A stretch of 64,000 bases of DNA from Vibrio ouci (lineage in GTDB: Bacteria; Pseudomonadota; Gammaproteobacteria; Enterobacterales; Vibrionaceae), in NCBI RefSeq assembly GCF_004551525.1, contig NZ_SATR01000016.1, positions 44,841 to 108,840 on the forward strand, in the 5' to 3' direction. Below are positions 17,377 to 27,000 of this stretch, piece after piece; within the stretch, counting starts at the first letter, position 1; every line of letters begins with the position of its first letter. The translations under genes were made by a program, and so were the position numbers. Below the pieces are notes generated by a model, which worked only from the letters and a program-made list of their open reading frames with translations, was not told where the DNA came from and did no database searches.

Positions 17377-17592
17377 AGGTCAGAGGGACCATGATTCTTT
17401 TGGTTTGTTGCAACGTTAAAGCTGCTCAACACATGGCGCGCATACTAACGGCTAGACACAGCTTCTGCCGTGAGAAAGATCGCATAACATCCTAACTTTT
17501 GTAGGATAAATATGAATAACAACAGTTTTTAAGTCTGGATCACACTTATGTCTCACGAGATCCATAAGTTTTCAGCAAAAAGGCAGAATTTT

Positions 17593-20500
17593 ATGACAGC
17601 TACGTCAATGGTTACTCCGCTTAACACCATGACTTTTCCTCTTCATGGCGCTCGACTGATCGAGGCGTCAGCGGGGACGGGGAAAACCTTTACCATCGCA
17701 GGTTTATACCTACGATTGCTTTTGGGTCATGGTAGTCCTGAAACTAAGCATCAAGTGCCATTGACGGTTGATCAAATATTGGTGGTGACTTTTACCGAAG
17801 CCGCCACGGCTGAGTTGCGTGACCGAATCCGTGAAAAAATCCACAAAGCCTATTTAGCATTTAAACGTGTAAAGCCAGCAAACACTAGCGGTTCCGGTGA
17901 TGAAACAATTGATGCTTTAGTTTCTGAGGTTGATGACCACAAACAAGCCGCGGAAATTCTACTCCAAGCTGAGCGCCAAATGGATGAAGCCGCGGTCTAT
18001 ACGATTCACGGTTTTTGTCAGCGCATGCTGACTCAGAATGCCTTTGAATCTGGCAGCCGCTTCAACAATGAGTTTGTTACAGATGAGAGTCATCTAAAGG
18101 CGCAAATTGTGGCTGACTACTGGCGCAGGAACTTCTATCCGTTACCGCTTAACCTAGCTGGTGAAGTTCGCCGAATTTGGAACTCACCTGCTAATCTACT
18201 CAGTGATGTCTCAAGCTATTTAACTGGCGCGCCTCTTAGTCTATCTGTTGCGGCAATGAGCGGCTCGCTGGCTGAACTACATCAACAGAACTTAGCTAAG
18301 ATAGATGAGCTGAAAGTGCTATGGCGTGAACATCAAGATGATTTGCTCGCCCTGATCAGTGACTCTGATGTCAATAAACGCAGCTACACTAAGAAGTCAT
18401 TACCGACTTGGTTAGAAGCGGTGAACCTGTGGGCGGCGACGGAGACAACAAGTTACGACTACCCAGACAAGCTGGAAAAGTTCGGCCAAAACGTATTGGT
18501 AGAGAAAACGCCTAAAGGTACACCTCCTCAACACCAAGTCTTTAGTGCGATTGAAGTGTTCTTAGCCGCGCCGATCAGTTTGAAAGCGCCGATTTTGGCT
18601 CATGCGATTGAGCATTGCCGCGACATGCTTGCCAAAGCGAAACAGCAGAAGCAGTGGATGTCGTTTGATGACCTGCTGACTAATTTATCTGCCGCTATCG
18701 ATCAAGATGAAGCGGAACTGCTAGCGACTCGCATTCGCCAGCTGTATCCCGTCGCGATGATTGATGAGTTCCAAGATACCGACCCACTGCAATACAGTAT
18801 TTTTAGCCGTATTTATCTCAATAACCCTGAGTGCGGGTTATTTATGATTGGTGATCCAAAGCAGGCAATTTATGGTTTCCGTGGCGCCGATATCTTTACT
18901 TATATCAAAGCGCGTAATCAGGTTTCTTCCCACTTCACGTTAGGCACGAACTGGCGATCAAGTGCGGATATGGTCGCGGCGGTAAATCAAGTATTTGCTT
19001 TGCCAACCAGTCCATTTATCTACGATCAGGATATTCCGTTTCATTCGGTTAACCATAGCCCTAATGCTGAAAAACGCATTTGGACCATCGGTGGCCAAAA
19101 GCAACCCGCACTGACCTATTGGCTACAAGATGCTGAAGATAAACCCCTACCGAAAGGCGAATATCTGCAAGCCATGGCTAAAGCGACTGCGGATCAGATT
19201 CAACAGGTGTTGACGGCAGCGCAGCAAGATTTGGCGTTTTTCGAAGATGGTAAAGGTAAGCATCAGATTCAAGCGGGTGATATTGCCGTTCTGGTACGTA
19301 CGGGTAATGAAGGTCGTATGGTTAAAGACGCTCTAGCCAAGCAGGGAATTGCCAGTGTCTACCTTTCGAACCGCGATAGCGTATTTACTTCAATGATTGC
19401 TCAAGACTTGCAGCGTCTTCTTCAAGCGGTATTAACGCCGGAAAATGATCGCGCGCTGCGTGCGAGCTTAGCTTCTGAAATGTTCGCGCTTGATGCAGGG
19501 GCTTTGGACAAGCTTAACAACGACGAGAATGAGTGGGAAAGCGCCATCAATGAGTTTAAAGAGTACCGTAAGCTTTGGACTCAACGTGGTGTACTACCCA
19601 TGCTTCGCGCTGTGATGAGTAAACGTCATATTGCGGAACGTTTATTGGAAGAAGAGGGCGGAGAGCGTACCCTTACCGATCTGATGCATATTGGCGAGTT
19701 ATTACAGCAAGCAAGCCAAGAGCTCGATAGTGACCATGGTCTGCTACGTTGGTTAGCACAAGCAATCAGCGATGCTGAAAATGGCCTCGGTGGCAGTGAA
19801 GATCAGATCCAACGCCTAGAGTCTGAGCGGAATCTGGTGCAGATCGTCACGATTCATAAATCGAAAGGTTTGGAATATGACTTGGTGTTTTTGCCATTTG
19901 TACTTAGCTACCGCGAAGCGAGTGAAGCCAAGTATTACGATGCGGCGCAAGACCGGACTATTTTAGATATCACTAAGCAAGATGCGTCATTGGCTCAAGC
20001 AGACAAAGAACGTTTAGCTGAAGACTTACGCTTAATTTATGTGGCGTTAACCCGTGCCGTCTATGGCTGCTTTATTGGTGCTGCGCCGCTGCGCAATGGT
20101 CGTTCGACTAAAGAGCCTACCGGTGTCCACCACAGTGCGATCGGCTACTTACTCCAAGATGGTCAGGAAGGGGGCATCAGCGATTTGACCATGGCAATCC
20201 AAAAGCATGTTGATGGCCTTGATGCTGTCCAGCTTTCATCATTGCCAGCAGAGCAACAACAGGTCTTTACTCAAATTACGGGTGAGCTGCAGACATTGAC
20301 GGCTCGGACGCTATCTAATGAAATTGATCGCAACTGGCGTATCACTAGTTACTCAGGTCTAATCAAGCAAGGCTCGCATCACAGTGATGAGGCCTACACC
20401 GACTTAATGCACCTTGATATTGACTCTTCTGATGAACAAGATGAAGAAGAGTTGGTTGAGCCAGAACAATCTATCTTCACCTTCCCGCGCGGTGCTCGGC

Positions 20501-21228
20501 CAGGTACCTTCTTACATACATTGTTTGAAGAGGTCGAATTTACTCAAAGTGCGAGCAGTGATGAAAATACCGAAGTCATCATCCGTCTGCTGGAAAGTGA
20601 GCAATTAGATCACAGTTGGCTACCGGTTTTACAGCAATTGATTGATACCGTTTTAGCGACGCCTCTCGATGGAAAGCAACTCGTTCTTAATCAAAAAGGG
20701 CCAAGTCAAAGACTGGTTGAAATGGAATTCCTCCTGCCGATTGAAGTGTTGGCAGCTCCGGCTTTAAACCGCGTTATTCAACGTCACGATACTTTATCAG
20801 CCAAAGCGGGTGATCTCGGTTTTCATACCGTGCAGGGTATGTTGAAAGGTTTTATCGACTTGGTATTTGAACATCAAGGTAAGTATTACGTACTCGACTG
20901 GAAATCGAACCACTTAGGTGATGATGTGAGTTACTACCACGGCCAGGCGCTTAGTGGCGCGATGGCCGATCATCGTTACGATCTCCAGTACCAAATTTAT
21001 GCTCTGGCTCTGCATCGATTCTTACGCAGCCGTATTGCCAACTATGACTACGAACAGCATTTTGGCGGCGTCTATTACCTGTTTTTAAGAGGCATGGATG
21101 GCGCGAGTGACCACGGGATTTTCTCTGCCAAACCGAGTCTCGAATTTCTTGATGATATGGACAAACTGATTGATGGTCAGCCGATTGATACTAAGCATAA
21201 TAATGCTGGCCAAATGGAGTTACTGTAA
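17593..21228 (+). CDS. recB: Exodeoxyribonuclease V subunit beta, RecB
   Basis: RecB is the 3'-to-5' helicase and nuclease subunit of RecBCD. From ATG 17593 it has 1211 residues: Walker A EASAGTGKT (24-32), UvrD-type motifs VVTFTEAATAELRDRI, MIDEFQDTDPLQYSIF and GDPKQAIYGFRGADI, and later VTIHKSKGLEYDLVFLPF and LRLIYVALTRA. A C-terminal nuclease domain carries GFIDLVFEHQGKYYVLDWKS, with the metal-binding D and D-x-K residues intact. The 17593 start has AGG 9 nt upstream. An in-frame ATG at 17548 would add 15 residues with no ribosome site. Its stop overlaps the recD start. Confidence 0.97.
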   Translation: MTATSMVTPLNTMTFPLHGARLIEASAGTGKTFTIAGLYLRLLLGHGSPETKHQVPLTVDQILVVTFTEAATAELRDRIREKIHKAYLAFKRVKPANTSGSGDETIDALVSEVDDHKQAAEILLQAERQMDEAAVYTIHGFCQRMLTQNAFESGSRFNNEFVTDESHLKAQIVADYWRRNFYPLPLNLAGEVRRIWNSPANLLSDVSSYLTGAPLSLSVAAMSGSLAELHQQNLAKIDELKVLWREHQDDLLALISDSDVNKRSYTKKSLPTWLEAVNLWAATETTSYDYPDKLEKFGQNVLVEKTPKGTPPQHQVFSAIEVFLAAPISLKAPILAHAIEHCRDMLAKAKQQKQWMSFDDLLTNLSAAIDQDEAELLATRIRQLYPVAMIDEFQDTDPLQYSIFSRIYLNNPECGLFMIGDPKQAIYGFRGADIFTYIKARNQVSSHFTLGTNWRSSADMVAAVNQVFALPTSPFIYDQDIPFHSVNHSPNAEKRIWTIGGQKQPALTYWLQDAEDKPLPKGEYLQAMAKATADQIQQVLTAAQQDLAFFEDGKGKHQIQAGDIAVLVRTGNEGRMVKDALAKQGIASVYLSNRDSVFTSMIAQDLQRLLQAVLTPENDRALRASLASEMFALDAGALDKLNNDENEWESAINEFKEYRKLWTQRGVLPMLRAVMSKRHIAERLLEEEGGERTLTDLMHIGELLQQASQELDSDHGLLRWLAQAISDAENGLGGSEDQIQRLESERNLVQIVTIHKSKGLEYDLVFLPFVLSYREASEAKYYDAAQDRTILDITKQDASLAQADKERLAEDLRLIYVALTRAVYGCFIGAAPLRNGRSTKEPTGVHHSAIGYLLQDGQEGGISDLTMAIQKHVDGLDAVQLSSLPAEQQQVFTQITGELQTLTARTLSNEIDRNWRITSYSGLIKQGSHHSDEAYTDLMHLDIDSSDEQDEEELVEPEQSIFTFPRGARPGTFLHTLFEEVEFTQSASSDENTEVIIRLLESEQLDHSWLPVLQQLIDTVLATPLDGKQLVLNQKGPSQRLVEMEFLLPIEVLAAPALNRVIQRHDTLSAKAGDLGFHTVQGMLKGFIDLVFEHQGKYYVLDWKSNHLGDDVSYYHGQALSGAMADHRYDLQYQIYALALHRFLRSRIANYDYEQHFGGVYYLFLRGMDGASDHGIFSAKPSLEFLDDMDKLIDGQPIDTKHNNAGQMELL

Positions 21229-23351
21229 TGCTCGCAACCTCGACTTCTCTATTAGATACACTAAAACAGCTGGCCACTAAGGGCAACATTAGGCAATTGG
21301 ATTATCAGTTTGCGCGATTCATTCAAGCTCAAACGCAAGATGAGGCTCTGGCTTTCATTGCCGGAGTAGTGAGTAGCGAGCTTGGCAAAGGCCATATTTG
21401 TCTGCCTCTGTTTGACCCGCAAGCTCAACCCGTAGATCTAGCCGCTAAGTTGGGTCTATTTGGTGAATCTGCATTAGCGCTCAATCAAGAGTTAGTCACG
21501 ATAGATTGGGTAAGCAAGTTAAACAGTGCGGCGATAGTTGGCTCAGACGGTGAAGCACTACCACTGATATTTGATGGCTCTAGGCTCTATCTACACCGCT
21601 ACTGGCACTATGAAGTGACGTTAGCGGCGCGCTTAAATAGCTTTGGGTCACCCATGATCCTAAAGCCTGATGAAGTGCAAAAGCTGACAGAGTTACTCAA
21701 TCACTTATTTGCTAGAACATACCGCTATCTATTTGATTCATTGAATAAAACTCTTCAGTCAGGAGAGGGCTCAGCGGTTGTTCGTCAACGTATGGTGTGT
21801 GACCACTTGGACGTGGTCGCAGAGGAAACATTGGATTGGCCTACCATAGACCAAAAGCTTACCGCGGCGAAAACGATTGAACAGCTTTCAGTGTTAGATG
21901 AGCTTGTTCCTCAGTCTGCGTGCGTCAATTGGCAGAAGGTCGCTGCAGCGGTTGCTTTAACTCGAAAATTTGCGGTTATCTCTGGCGGACCGGGAACAGG
22001 TAAAACGACCACTGTAACCAAACTGCTAGCTGCATTGATTGAACAAGCGCAAGGCTATGGCTCTGAACCGACCATCAAACTGGTTGCGCCAACGGGTAAG
22101 GCCGCCGCGCGTTTAACGGAATCTATTGGTAAGGCGGTCGCGCAGCTTCCTGTTGCGCAGGAGCTGAAAGAAAGTATTCCGACCGACGCAAGTACATTAC
22201 ACCGACTACTCGGCGCAATCCCTAACAGTGCTGAGTTCAGGCATAACCGTGACAACCCACTGCACCTAGATATATTAGTGGTTGATGAAGCCTCCATGGT
22301 CGATTTGCCTATGATGTACAAATTGATTGATGCACTGCCTAAGCACGCAAGGCTTATCTTACTGGGTGACAAAGACCAATTGGCATCGGTAGAAGCTGGC
22401 GCGGTGCTTGGCGATATCTGCTCATTTAATCAATTTGGCTTTAGTCATGGCCAAGCGGCTCAAGTTGCTAAGCTTACTGGCTTTGCCACTTTGGCTCATG
22501 GGGCGCACAATCAAGCCAACATTGCTGATAGCTTATGTATGCTGAAGAAAAGTTATCGATTTGATGCCCGTTCGGGGATTGGGCAACTTGCTCAAGCCGT
22601 CAATAGTGGCTCAGCGCAAAAGGTGGATTGGGTGTGGCAGAAAGAGTTTGCCGATATCAGTAAATTCCCAATCGACAGCCAGCACTACAATCAACTGATT
22701 CAAACGTTGGTTTCTGAATACGCGCATTATCTTAAACGTATTGAGTTGCAGCAGTTAGACCCGAATACCAATGAGCCTGAAACGCAGCAGCAGCGAGCTA
22801 AATCGGTATTAGACCAGTTCGCGCGCTGTCGCTTGTTATGCGCAATACGGGAAGGGGACTTTGGCGTTAAAGGATTAAACCATCGTATTGAACGTGCGCT
22901 GGCGGCGCGAAAGCTGATTCAAACTCAAGATGAGCTTTGGTATCACGGTAGGCCAGTGATGGTGACACGTAACGACCATGCTTTGGGTCTGTACAACGGT
23001 GATATCGGCATCTGTATGCGTGATAGTTCTGAGCAAGAAGTAAGGCTGAAGGTCTACTTCGAATTGCCAGATGGCAGTGTTAAGTCTGTTTTGCCGAGCC
23101 GTGTACCTGAGCATGAAACTGCCTATGCAATGACGATTCACAAATCTCAGGGAAGTGAGTTTGAACATACCCTCATGATCTTACCACCGGACTTTACGCC
23201 AATCTTAACGCGCGAGCTAATCTATACCGGTATTACACGAGCGAAGAAGCGTCTGAGTTTTTATGCGGATGACCGAGTGATGAAACGTGGGATAAAAGTG
23301 CGAACGGAGCGAGCAAGTGGGTTGATCGAGAGGTTGCAGGTAAGTGGATAA
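21228..23351 (+). CDS. recD: Exodeoxyribonuclease V subunit alpha, RecD
   Basis: RecD is the 5'-to-3' helicase motor of RecBCD. The 707 residues include Walker A GGPGTGKT (253-260), VAPTGKAAARLTESIG, the DEAD-like box VVDEASMVDLPMMYKL, LLGDKDQLASVEAGAVLGDI and the late SF1 motif AYAMTIHKSQGSEFEH followed by IYTGITRAKK. Its ATG shares an A with the recB stop (TAATG), so translational coupling is expected. It is about 100 residues longer than E. coli RecD. No lesion is seen. Confidence 0.97.
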   Translation: MLATSTSLLDTLKQLATKGNIRQLDYQFARFIQAQTQDEALAFIAGVVSSELGKGHICLPLFDPQAQPVDLAAKLGLFGESALALNQELVTIDWVSKLNSAAIVGSDGEALPLIFDGSRLYLHRYWHYEVTLAARLNSFGSPMILKPDEVQKLTELLNHLFARTYRYLFDSLNKTLQSGEGSAVVRQRMVCDHLDVVAEETLDWPTIDQKLTAAKTIEQLSVLDELVPQSACVNWQKVAAAVALTRKFAVISGGPGTGKTTTVTKLLAALIEQAQGYGSEPTIKLVAPTGKAAARLTESIGKAVAQLPVAQELKESIPTDASTLHRLLGAIPNSAEFRHNRDNPLHLDILVVDEASMVDLPMMYKLIDALPKHARLILLGDKDQLASVEAGAVLGDICSFNQFGFSHGQAAQVAKLTGFATLAHGAHNQANIADSLCMLKKSYRFDARSGIGQLAQAVNSGSAQKVDWVWQKEFADISKFPIDSQHYNQLIQTLVSEYAHYLKRIELQQLDPNTNEPETQQQRAKSVLDQFARCRLLCAIREGDFGVKGLNHRIERALAARKLIQTQDELWYHGRPVMVTRNDHALGLYNGDIGICMRDSSEQEVRLKVYFELPDGSVKSVLPSRVPEHETAYAMTIHKSQGSEFEHTLMILPPDFTPILTRELIYTGITRAKKRLSFYADDRVMKRGIKVRTERASGLIERLQVSG

Positions 23352-23375
23352 CCATCCATGGCTATCAGGTTTCAA

Positions 23376-23552
23376 CTATATTGCCGAGGAGAAGGAGATA
23401 CTGCGAATACGGTATTTCTCTTTATAGTTGAGGATGAATGCTTTTAAGCCTTCAGTGACGGGAAAGACACAATGAACATCTAGGTTCTCTAGAAGTTCAT
23501 TATCGGCCATATCCCAGAAACTCTGTACTGAGTTACAGATGATTTTCTTCAT
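23376..23552 (-). CDS. Small hypothetical protein between recD and argA
   Basis: A possible 58-aa protein, MKKIICNSVQSFWDMADN to SISFSSAI. It begins at ATG 23552 with an AAGAG ribosome-site candidate 9-10 nt upstream. An in-frame start at 23603 would add 17 residues. No family is recognised. The mix of hydrophobic and charged residues is protein-like. It could be a short gene or the remnant of one. It ends 24 bp from the recD stop, in convergent orientation. Confidence 0.35.
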   Translation of the reverse strand: MKKIICNSVQSFWDMADNELLENLDVHCVFPVTEGLKAFILNYKEKYRIRSISFSSAI

Positions 23553-23653
23553 CGATAGTTTGCTCTTAGTGACGTTGTGTGTAACCTCAAGCAATCCTTG
23601 CAACCTAGCAAGCCGCGATATCAGCCTGCAAAGTGGTGAAGTTGATCCTATCT

Positions 23654-23693
23654 AGCTTCCAGTCGTAAATATTAGCACTACGAGCTGGAAGCT
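23654..23693. repeat. Strong inverted repeat between recD and argA
   Basis: AGCTTCCAG-TCGTA (23654-23667) pairs with TACGA-GCTGGAAGCT (23679-23693), with one bulged base and an 11-nt loop. It is followed on the plus strand by GAAATTTTAA. It could stop transcription leaving recD or argA. The weak U-tract makes this uncertain. Confidence 0.45.
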
Positions 23694-23781
23694 GAAATTT
23701 TAACCAATTCAAGATATGAAATAAAGATAATAATGTAGGCAGTTTCGTCAATTTTGTATCAAGAATAAGAATTCAATTGAG

Positions 23782-25131
23782 CTAGAGTTCCAGCGCCAGA
23801 ATCTTAGACTTTCGCTGGTAGTTATAAAGGTTTTGTTTATGCGATGGCAAAAAGTTTACGTCCATCTCATGGAAACCTTGCTCTCGGAACCAGTGTAGGC
23901 TGTGGGTAGTGAGCACGAAAATATGCTCAATGCCCTGCGCTTTGGATTGCAGTCGCATGTGGTTGAGTAGCAGCAAACCTCGGTTACCATCTCGATACTC
24001 TGGATGAATCGCAACACACGCCATTTCCGCCATACGTTCATCGTGATATGGATAAAGCGCCGCACAACCTATGATCAGGCCATCTTTTTCAATAATGGTG
24101 AACTGGTGAATTTCTTGTTCCAACTGTTCACGAGAACGACGCACAAGAATACCTTGTTCCTCTAATGGATAAATCAGATCCAAAATGCCGCCAATATCGT
24201 CAATGTTAGCAACGCGTACTTGTTCAGCACTCGCTTCAACAATCTGAGTACCGATCCCGTCGAGAGAAAATAGCTCTTGGATCAGTGCGCCATCGACTTT
24301 GTAACTGATTAAGTGACTGCGCGGCACACCAGCACGGCAGGCCGCTGTCGCTGCGCGTAAAAATCGTAATGTGCCCGATGAGTTTCCAGCTCCTGACTCA
24401 GATTGGTTTTCTAAGTTAGATAACATCTTCTCTGCATCTTTCGGGAATAACTCTGCGACCGCGTTACCTTTTTCATCGATGATGCCTTGTTCTGAACAAA
24501 AGCCGATCAGTTTATCTGCTTTGAGCTTGATGGCGACCTTGGTTGCGACCTCTTCTGACAACAGATTGAAAGACTCGCCAGTAACGGAGCTTGCGATAGG
24601 GCCAAGTAGCACAATCGAGCCCTGATTAAGCATGCGATTAATGCCTTCAACATCAATGCGGCGAATTCGACCGCTATGGCAGTAGTCAACACCGTCATCA
24701 ACCCCTAGAGGCTGAGAAATTACAAAGTTACCGCTGACGACGTTTAGCTGAGTGCCTGCCATTGGCGTGTTGCTCAAACTCATCGATAACTGCGCGGTGA
24801 TGGCAAGTTGAAGTTGCCCCGCTGCCTGCATGACATAGTTTAGCGAGGTCTCGTCGGTAACTCTGATCCCTTTATGGTATGGCGTTGAATGGTTGTTTTG
24901 CTCAAAAAGATGATTGATCTGTGGTCGCGCTCCATGAACGAGAACAATTTTTACACCTAAGCTATGTAGTAAAGCTAGATCGCTGATAATATTGGAAAAA
25001 TTACCATCTGCCACGGCTTCGCCACCTAGCATGATAACCATGGTTTTATCTCTATGTGCATTGACATACGGGGCAGATTGTCGAAACCCTTTGACGAGAG
25101 CGGTACTACGAATTTTCACAACGCTATCCAT
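23782..25131 (-). CDS. argA: Amino-acid N-acetyltransferase (N-acetylglutamate synthase) ArgA
   Basis: ArgA acetylates glutamate with acetyl-CoA, the first step of arginine synthesis. The 449-aa protein has an amino-acid-kinase-like regulatory domain (about 25-290; [51 protein letters not shown]). A C-terminal GNAT domain (about 305-449; [20 protein letters not shown]) carries the acetyl-CoA loop. The kinase-like domain normally binds arginine for feedback inhibition. Tandem ARG boxes sit directly upstream, so ArgR repression is likely. Confidence 0.97.
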   Translation of the reverse strand: MDSVVKIRSTALVKGFRQSAPYVNAHRDKTMVIMLGGEAVADGNFSNIISDLALLHSLGVKIVLVHGARPQINHLFEQNNHSTPYHKGIRVTDETSLNYVMQAAGQLQLAITAQLSMSLSNTPMAGTQLNVVSGNFVISQPLGVDDGVDYCHSGRIRRIDVEGINRMLNQGSIVLLGPIASSVTGESFNLLSEEVATKVAIKLKADKLIGFCSEQGIIDEKGNAVAELFPKDAEKMLSNLENQSESGAGNSSGTLRFLRAATAACRAGVPRSHLISYKVDGALIQELFSLDGIGTQIVEASAEQVRVANIDDIGGILDLIYPLEEQGILVRRSREQLEQEIHQFTIIEKDGLIIGCAALYPYHDERMAEMACVAIHPEYRDGNRGLLLLNHMRLQSKAQGIEHIFVLTTHSLHWFREQGFHEMDVNFLPSHKQNLYNYQRKSKILALEL

Positions 25132-25135
25132 TGAG

Positions 25136-25170
25136 TGAATTTATATACAAATATACTGCAATTTTATTCG
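25136..25170 (-). promoter_or_regulatory. Tandem ARG boxes (ArgR operator) of argA
   Basis: Two cores resembling TGAAT-N4-ATTCA are present: TGAATTTATATACA (25136-25149) and TGCAATTTTATTCG (25157-25170). Their starts are 21 bp apart, the spacing of paired ArgR boxes. They begin 5 bp upstream of the argA ATG, overlapping the expected promoter/leader. Each box is imperfect, but the pairing and location support an ArgR hexamer site. Confidence 0.65.
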
Positions 25171-25347
25171 TTTGGCAGCAAGTGTTTTTTGCGGGTATGG
25201 CTGCGATAGATACAGTGCGACTTTGTCTCGTTGATGAGTCTGCTTTGCTGTCACAATCGTTTTAAGTGAAATTATTAGCCAACTGCCTATTTATAACGCA
25301 GACTTATACCTTGGGGGTGTATCCTGAATACCGCAATAAGAAGTAAG

Positions 25348-25740
25348 GTGAGTGGATCTGTGATCACGAAGAAGAAGCTGATAGAGCGAGTTATCATTGT
25401 TGGGGCGATTGTCGCTAGCATCATGGCTGTGATGCTAGGGAGTAAGCTATATGATTACTACTTATCAGTGACTTATCCTAAATCAAGTCTTTATGGCACT
25501 TGGGTCGAGCAAAATGTCGCGTCCTATGCCGCGAGTGAATTTGTTTTGGGGCCAACGGGCGTCACAATCAATGGCGGCAATGTCGCGACCAGTTACAGCT
25601 GGGATGGAACCTACCTAGAATATAGCGTTGGCGATGAAAAGCGCCGTTTTATCATACTCAATGAAGCCTCTACTGAAATGCGTTTGATCTCTCAGCCTCA
25701 CTATCAAGCAGTCTTCCATGTCAGAGAAAGCCAAAAATAG
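25348..25740 (+). CDS. DUF2850-like membrane-anchored protein
   Basis: A short protein (130 aa) with one N-terminal membrane helix (about 14-36, VIIVGAIVASIMAVMLGSKL). A small extracytoplasmic beta domain follows: SSLYGTWVEQNVASYAASEF, GVTINGGNVATSYSWDGTYL. It resembles the Vibrio DUF2850 family from memory. Function is unknown. GTG 25348 is one possible start. A second GTG at 25360, placed better after AAGGTGAG, would give MITKKKLIERV and may be the real one. Confidence 0.7.
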   Translation: MSGSVITKKKLIERVIIVGAIVASIMAVMLGSKLYDYYLSVTYPKSSLYGTWVEQNVASYAASEFVLGPTGVTINGGNVATSYSWDGTYLEYSVGDEKRRFIILNEASTEMRLISQPHYQAVFHVRESQK

Positions 25741-25819
25741 TCTCCATTGACCACTGCTGGATTGCGTATTTTTGTTAAGTTTGTCATGCTCATGGCATCG
25801 CTTGAAAGGGATCAAACCA

Positions 25820-26923
25820 GTGTTCAAAAAATATCTTCCTATTGCAGCTGCCGCTGTTCTTTTTGGCTGTGCTCAACCTACCGAACGTGCCCAGCAATAT
25901 ACGGGTCAAGAGTTCAACACCATCTTAAATAAGTCTGTCGCCGTAGAATCGGATAAACCAAGAGATTTTACTGAATTCCATCGTCAGGCCGATCAGGTGG
26001 TCACTAACTCACCTTCGATGGCCAAAATCTACCAACCTCTGTATGAAAAGCTCAATGAGTGGGTATTACAAAGTGGTGATCCTGCTGACTTAGCCAACTT
26101 TGACATTCAGGCTGCGCAGCTTGGTGGCGGCGACAAAAAAGGTAATGTGCTGTTTACTGGCTACTTCTCGCTAGTGATGGAGTTACGTCATCAGCCAAAT
26201 GAAAAGTTTAAGTACCCAGTTTATTCAAAGCCGAATTGTGAAAGTGACTGCCCAACACGTGCGCAAATTTATGATGGCGCGTTAGAAGGGCAGGGACTAG
26301 AGCTTGGTTACGCCGCCAATCGAATTGATCCGTTTTTGATGGAAGTGCAGGGCAGTGGCTTTGTCCATTTTGAAGATGATGACACCTTAGAGTATTTCGC
26401 TTACGGCGGTAAGAACAACAAAGCTTATGTCAGTATCGGCCGAGTGTTGATTGAACGTGATTTAGTGCCACGCGAAAAAATGTCGATGAAGGCAATTAAA
26501 GAGTGGGTACTAGCAAATGATGAAGCGACAGTTAAAGAGCTACTCGAGCAAAACCCATCGTTTGTTTTCTTTGCACCACGTGCCGATGCGCCAGTGACAG
26601 GCTCTGCTGGTATTCCACTATTACCAATGGCATCTGTCGCGGGAGACCGCTCAATATTCCCTATGGGCACACCAATCTTGGCTGAAGTCCCGCTATTAAA
26701 ACCAGATGGTACTTGGAGTGGCGCGCATCAATTACGTCTATTGATTGTGTTAGATACTGGCGGCGCAGTGAAGCAGAACCATTTGGACCTTTATCATGGC
26801 ATGGGGCCAAGAGCAGGTACTGAAGCGGGCCACTACAAGCACTTTGGCCGAGTATGGAAACTGGGGCTTGATGGCTCGGCGACACAAGCGCCTTGGGCAT
26901 TACCGCCAGAGAAGTTACAATAG
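25820..26923 (+). CDS. mltA: Membrane-bound lytic murein transglycosylase A
   Basis: MltA cleaves peptidoglycan glycan strands to anhydromuropeptides from the inner face of the outer membrane. From GTG 25820 (AAAGGGA upstream) it has 367 residues. A lipoprotein signal ends in LFGC (Cys near 17) with Ala at +2. The MltA domain follows (VLFTGYFSLVMELRHQ, LELGYAANRIDPFLMEVQGS), then the C-terminal 3D double-psi barrel with LIVLDTGGAVKQNHLDLYHG, whose aspartates form the active site. An upstream in-frame start at 25772 would bury the signal peptide. Confidence 0.95.
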   Translation: MFKKYLPIAAAAVLFGCAQPTERAQQYTGQEFNTILNKSVAVESDKPRDFTEFHRQADQVVTNSPSMAKIYQPLYEKLNEWVLQSGDPADLANFDIQAAQLGGGDKKGNVLFTGYFSLVMELRHQPNEKFKYPVYSKPNCESDCPTRAQIYDGALEGQGLELGYAANRIDPFLMEVQGSGFVHFEDDDTLEYFAYGGKNNKAYVSIGRVLIERDLVPREKMSMKAIKEWVLANDEATVKELLEQNPSFVFFAPRADAPVTGSAGIPLLPMASVAGDRSIFPMGTPILAEVPLLKPDGTWSGAHQLRLLIVLDTGGAVKQNHLDLYHGMGPRAGTEAGHYKHFGRVWKLGLDGSATQAPWALPPEKLQ

Positions 26924-27000
26924 ACCTTCACATCTAGACTTTTTAATAAAGAGTGCGTATAAATCGCACTCTTTATTTTTGCACCGAGCGGACAATCAAT

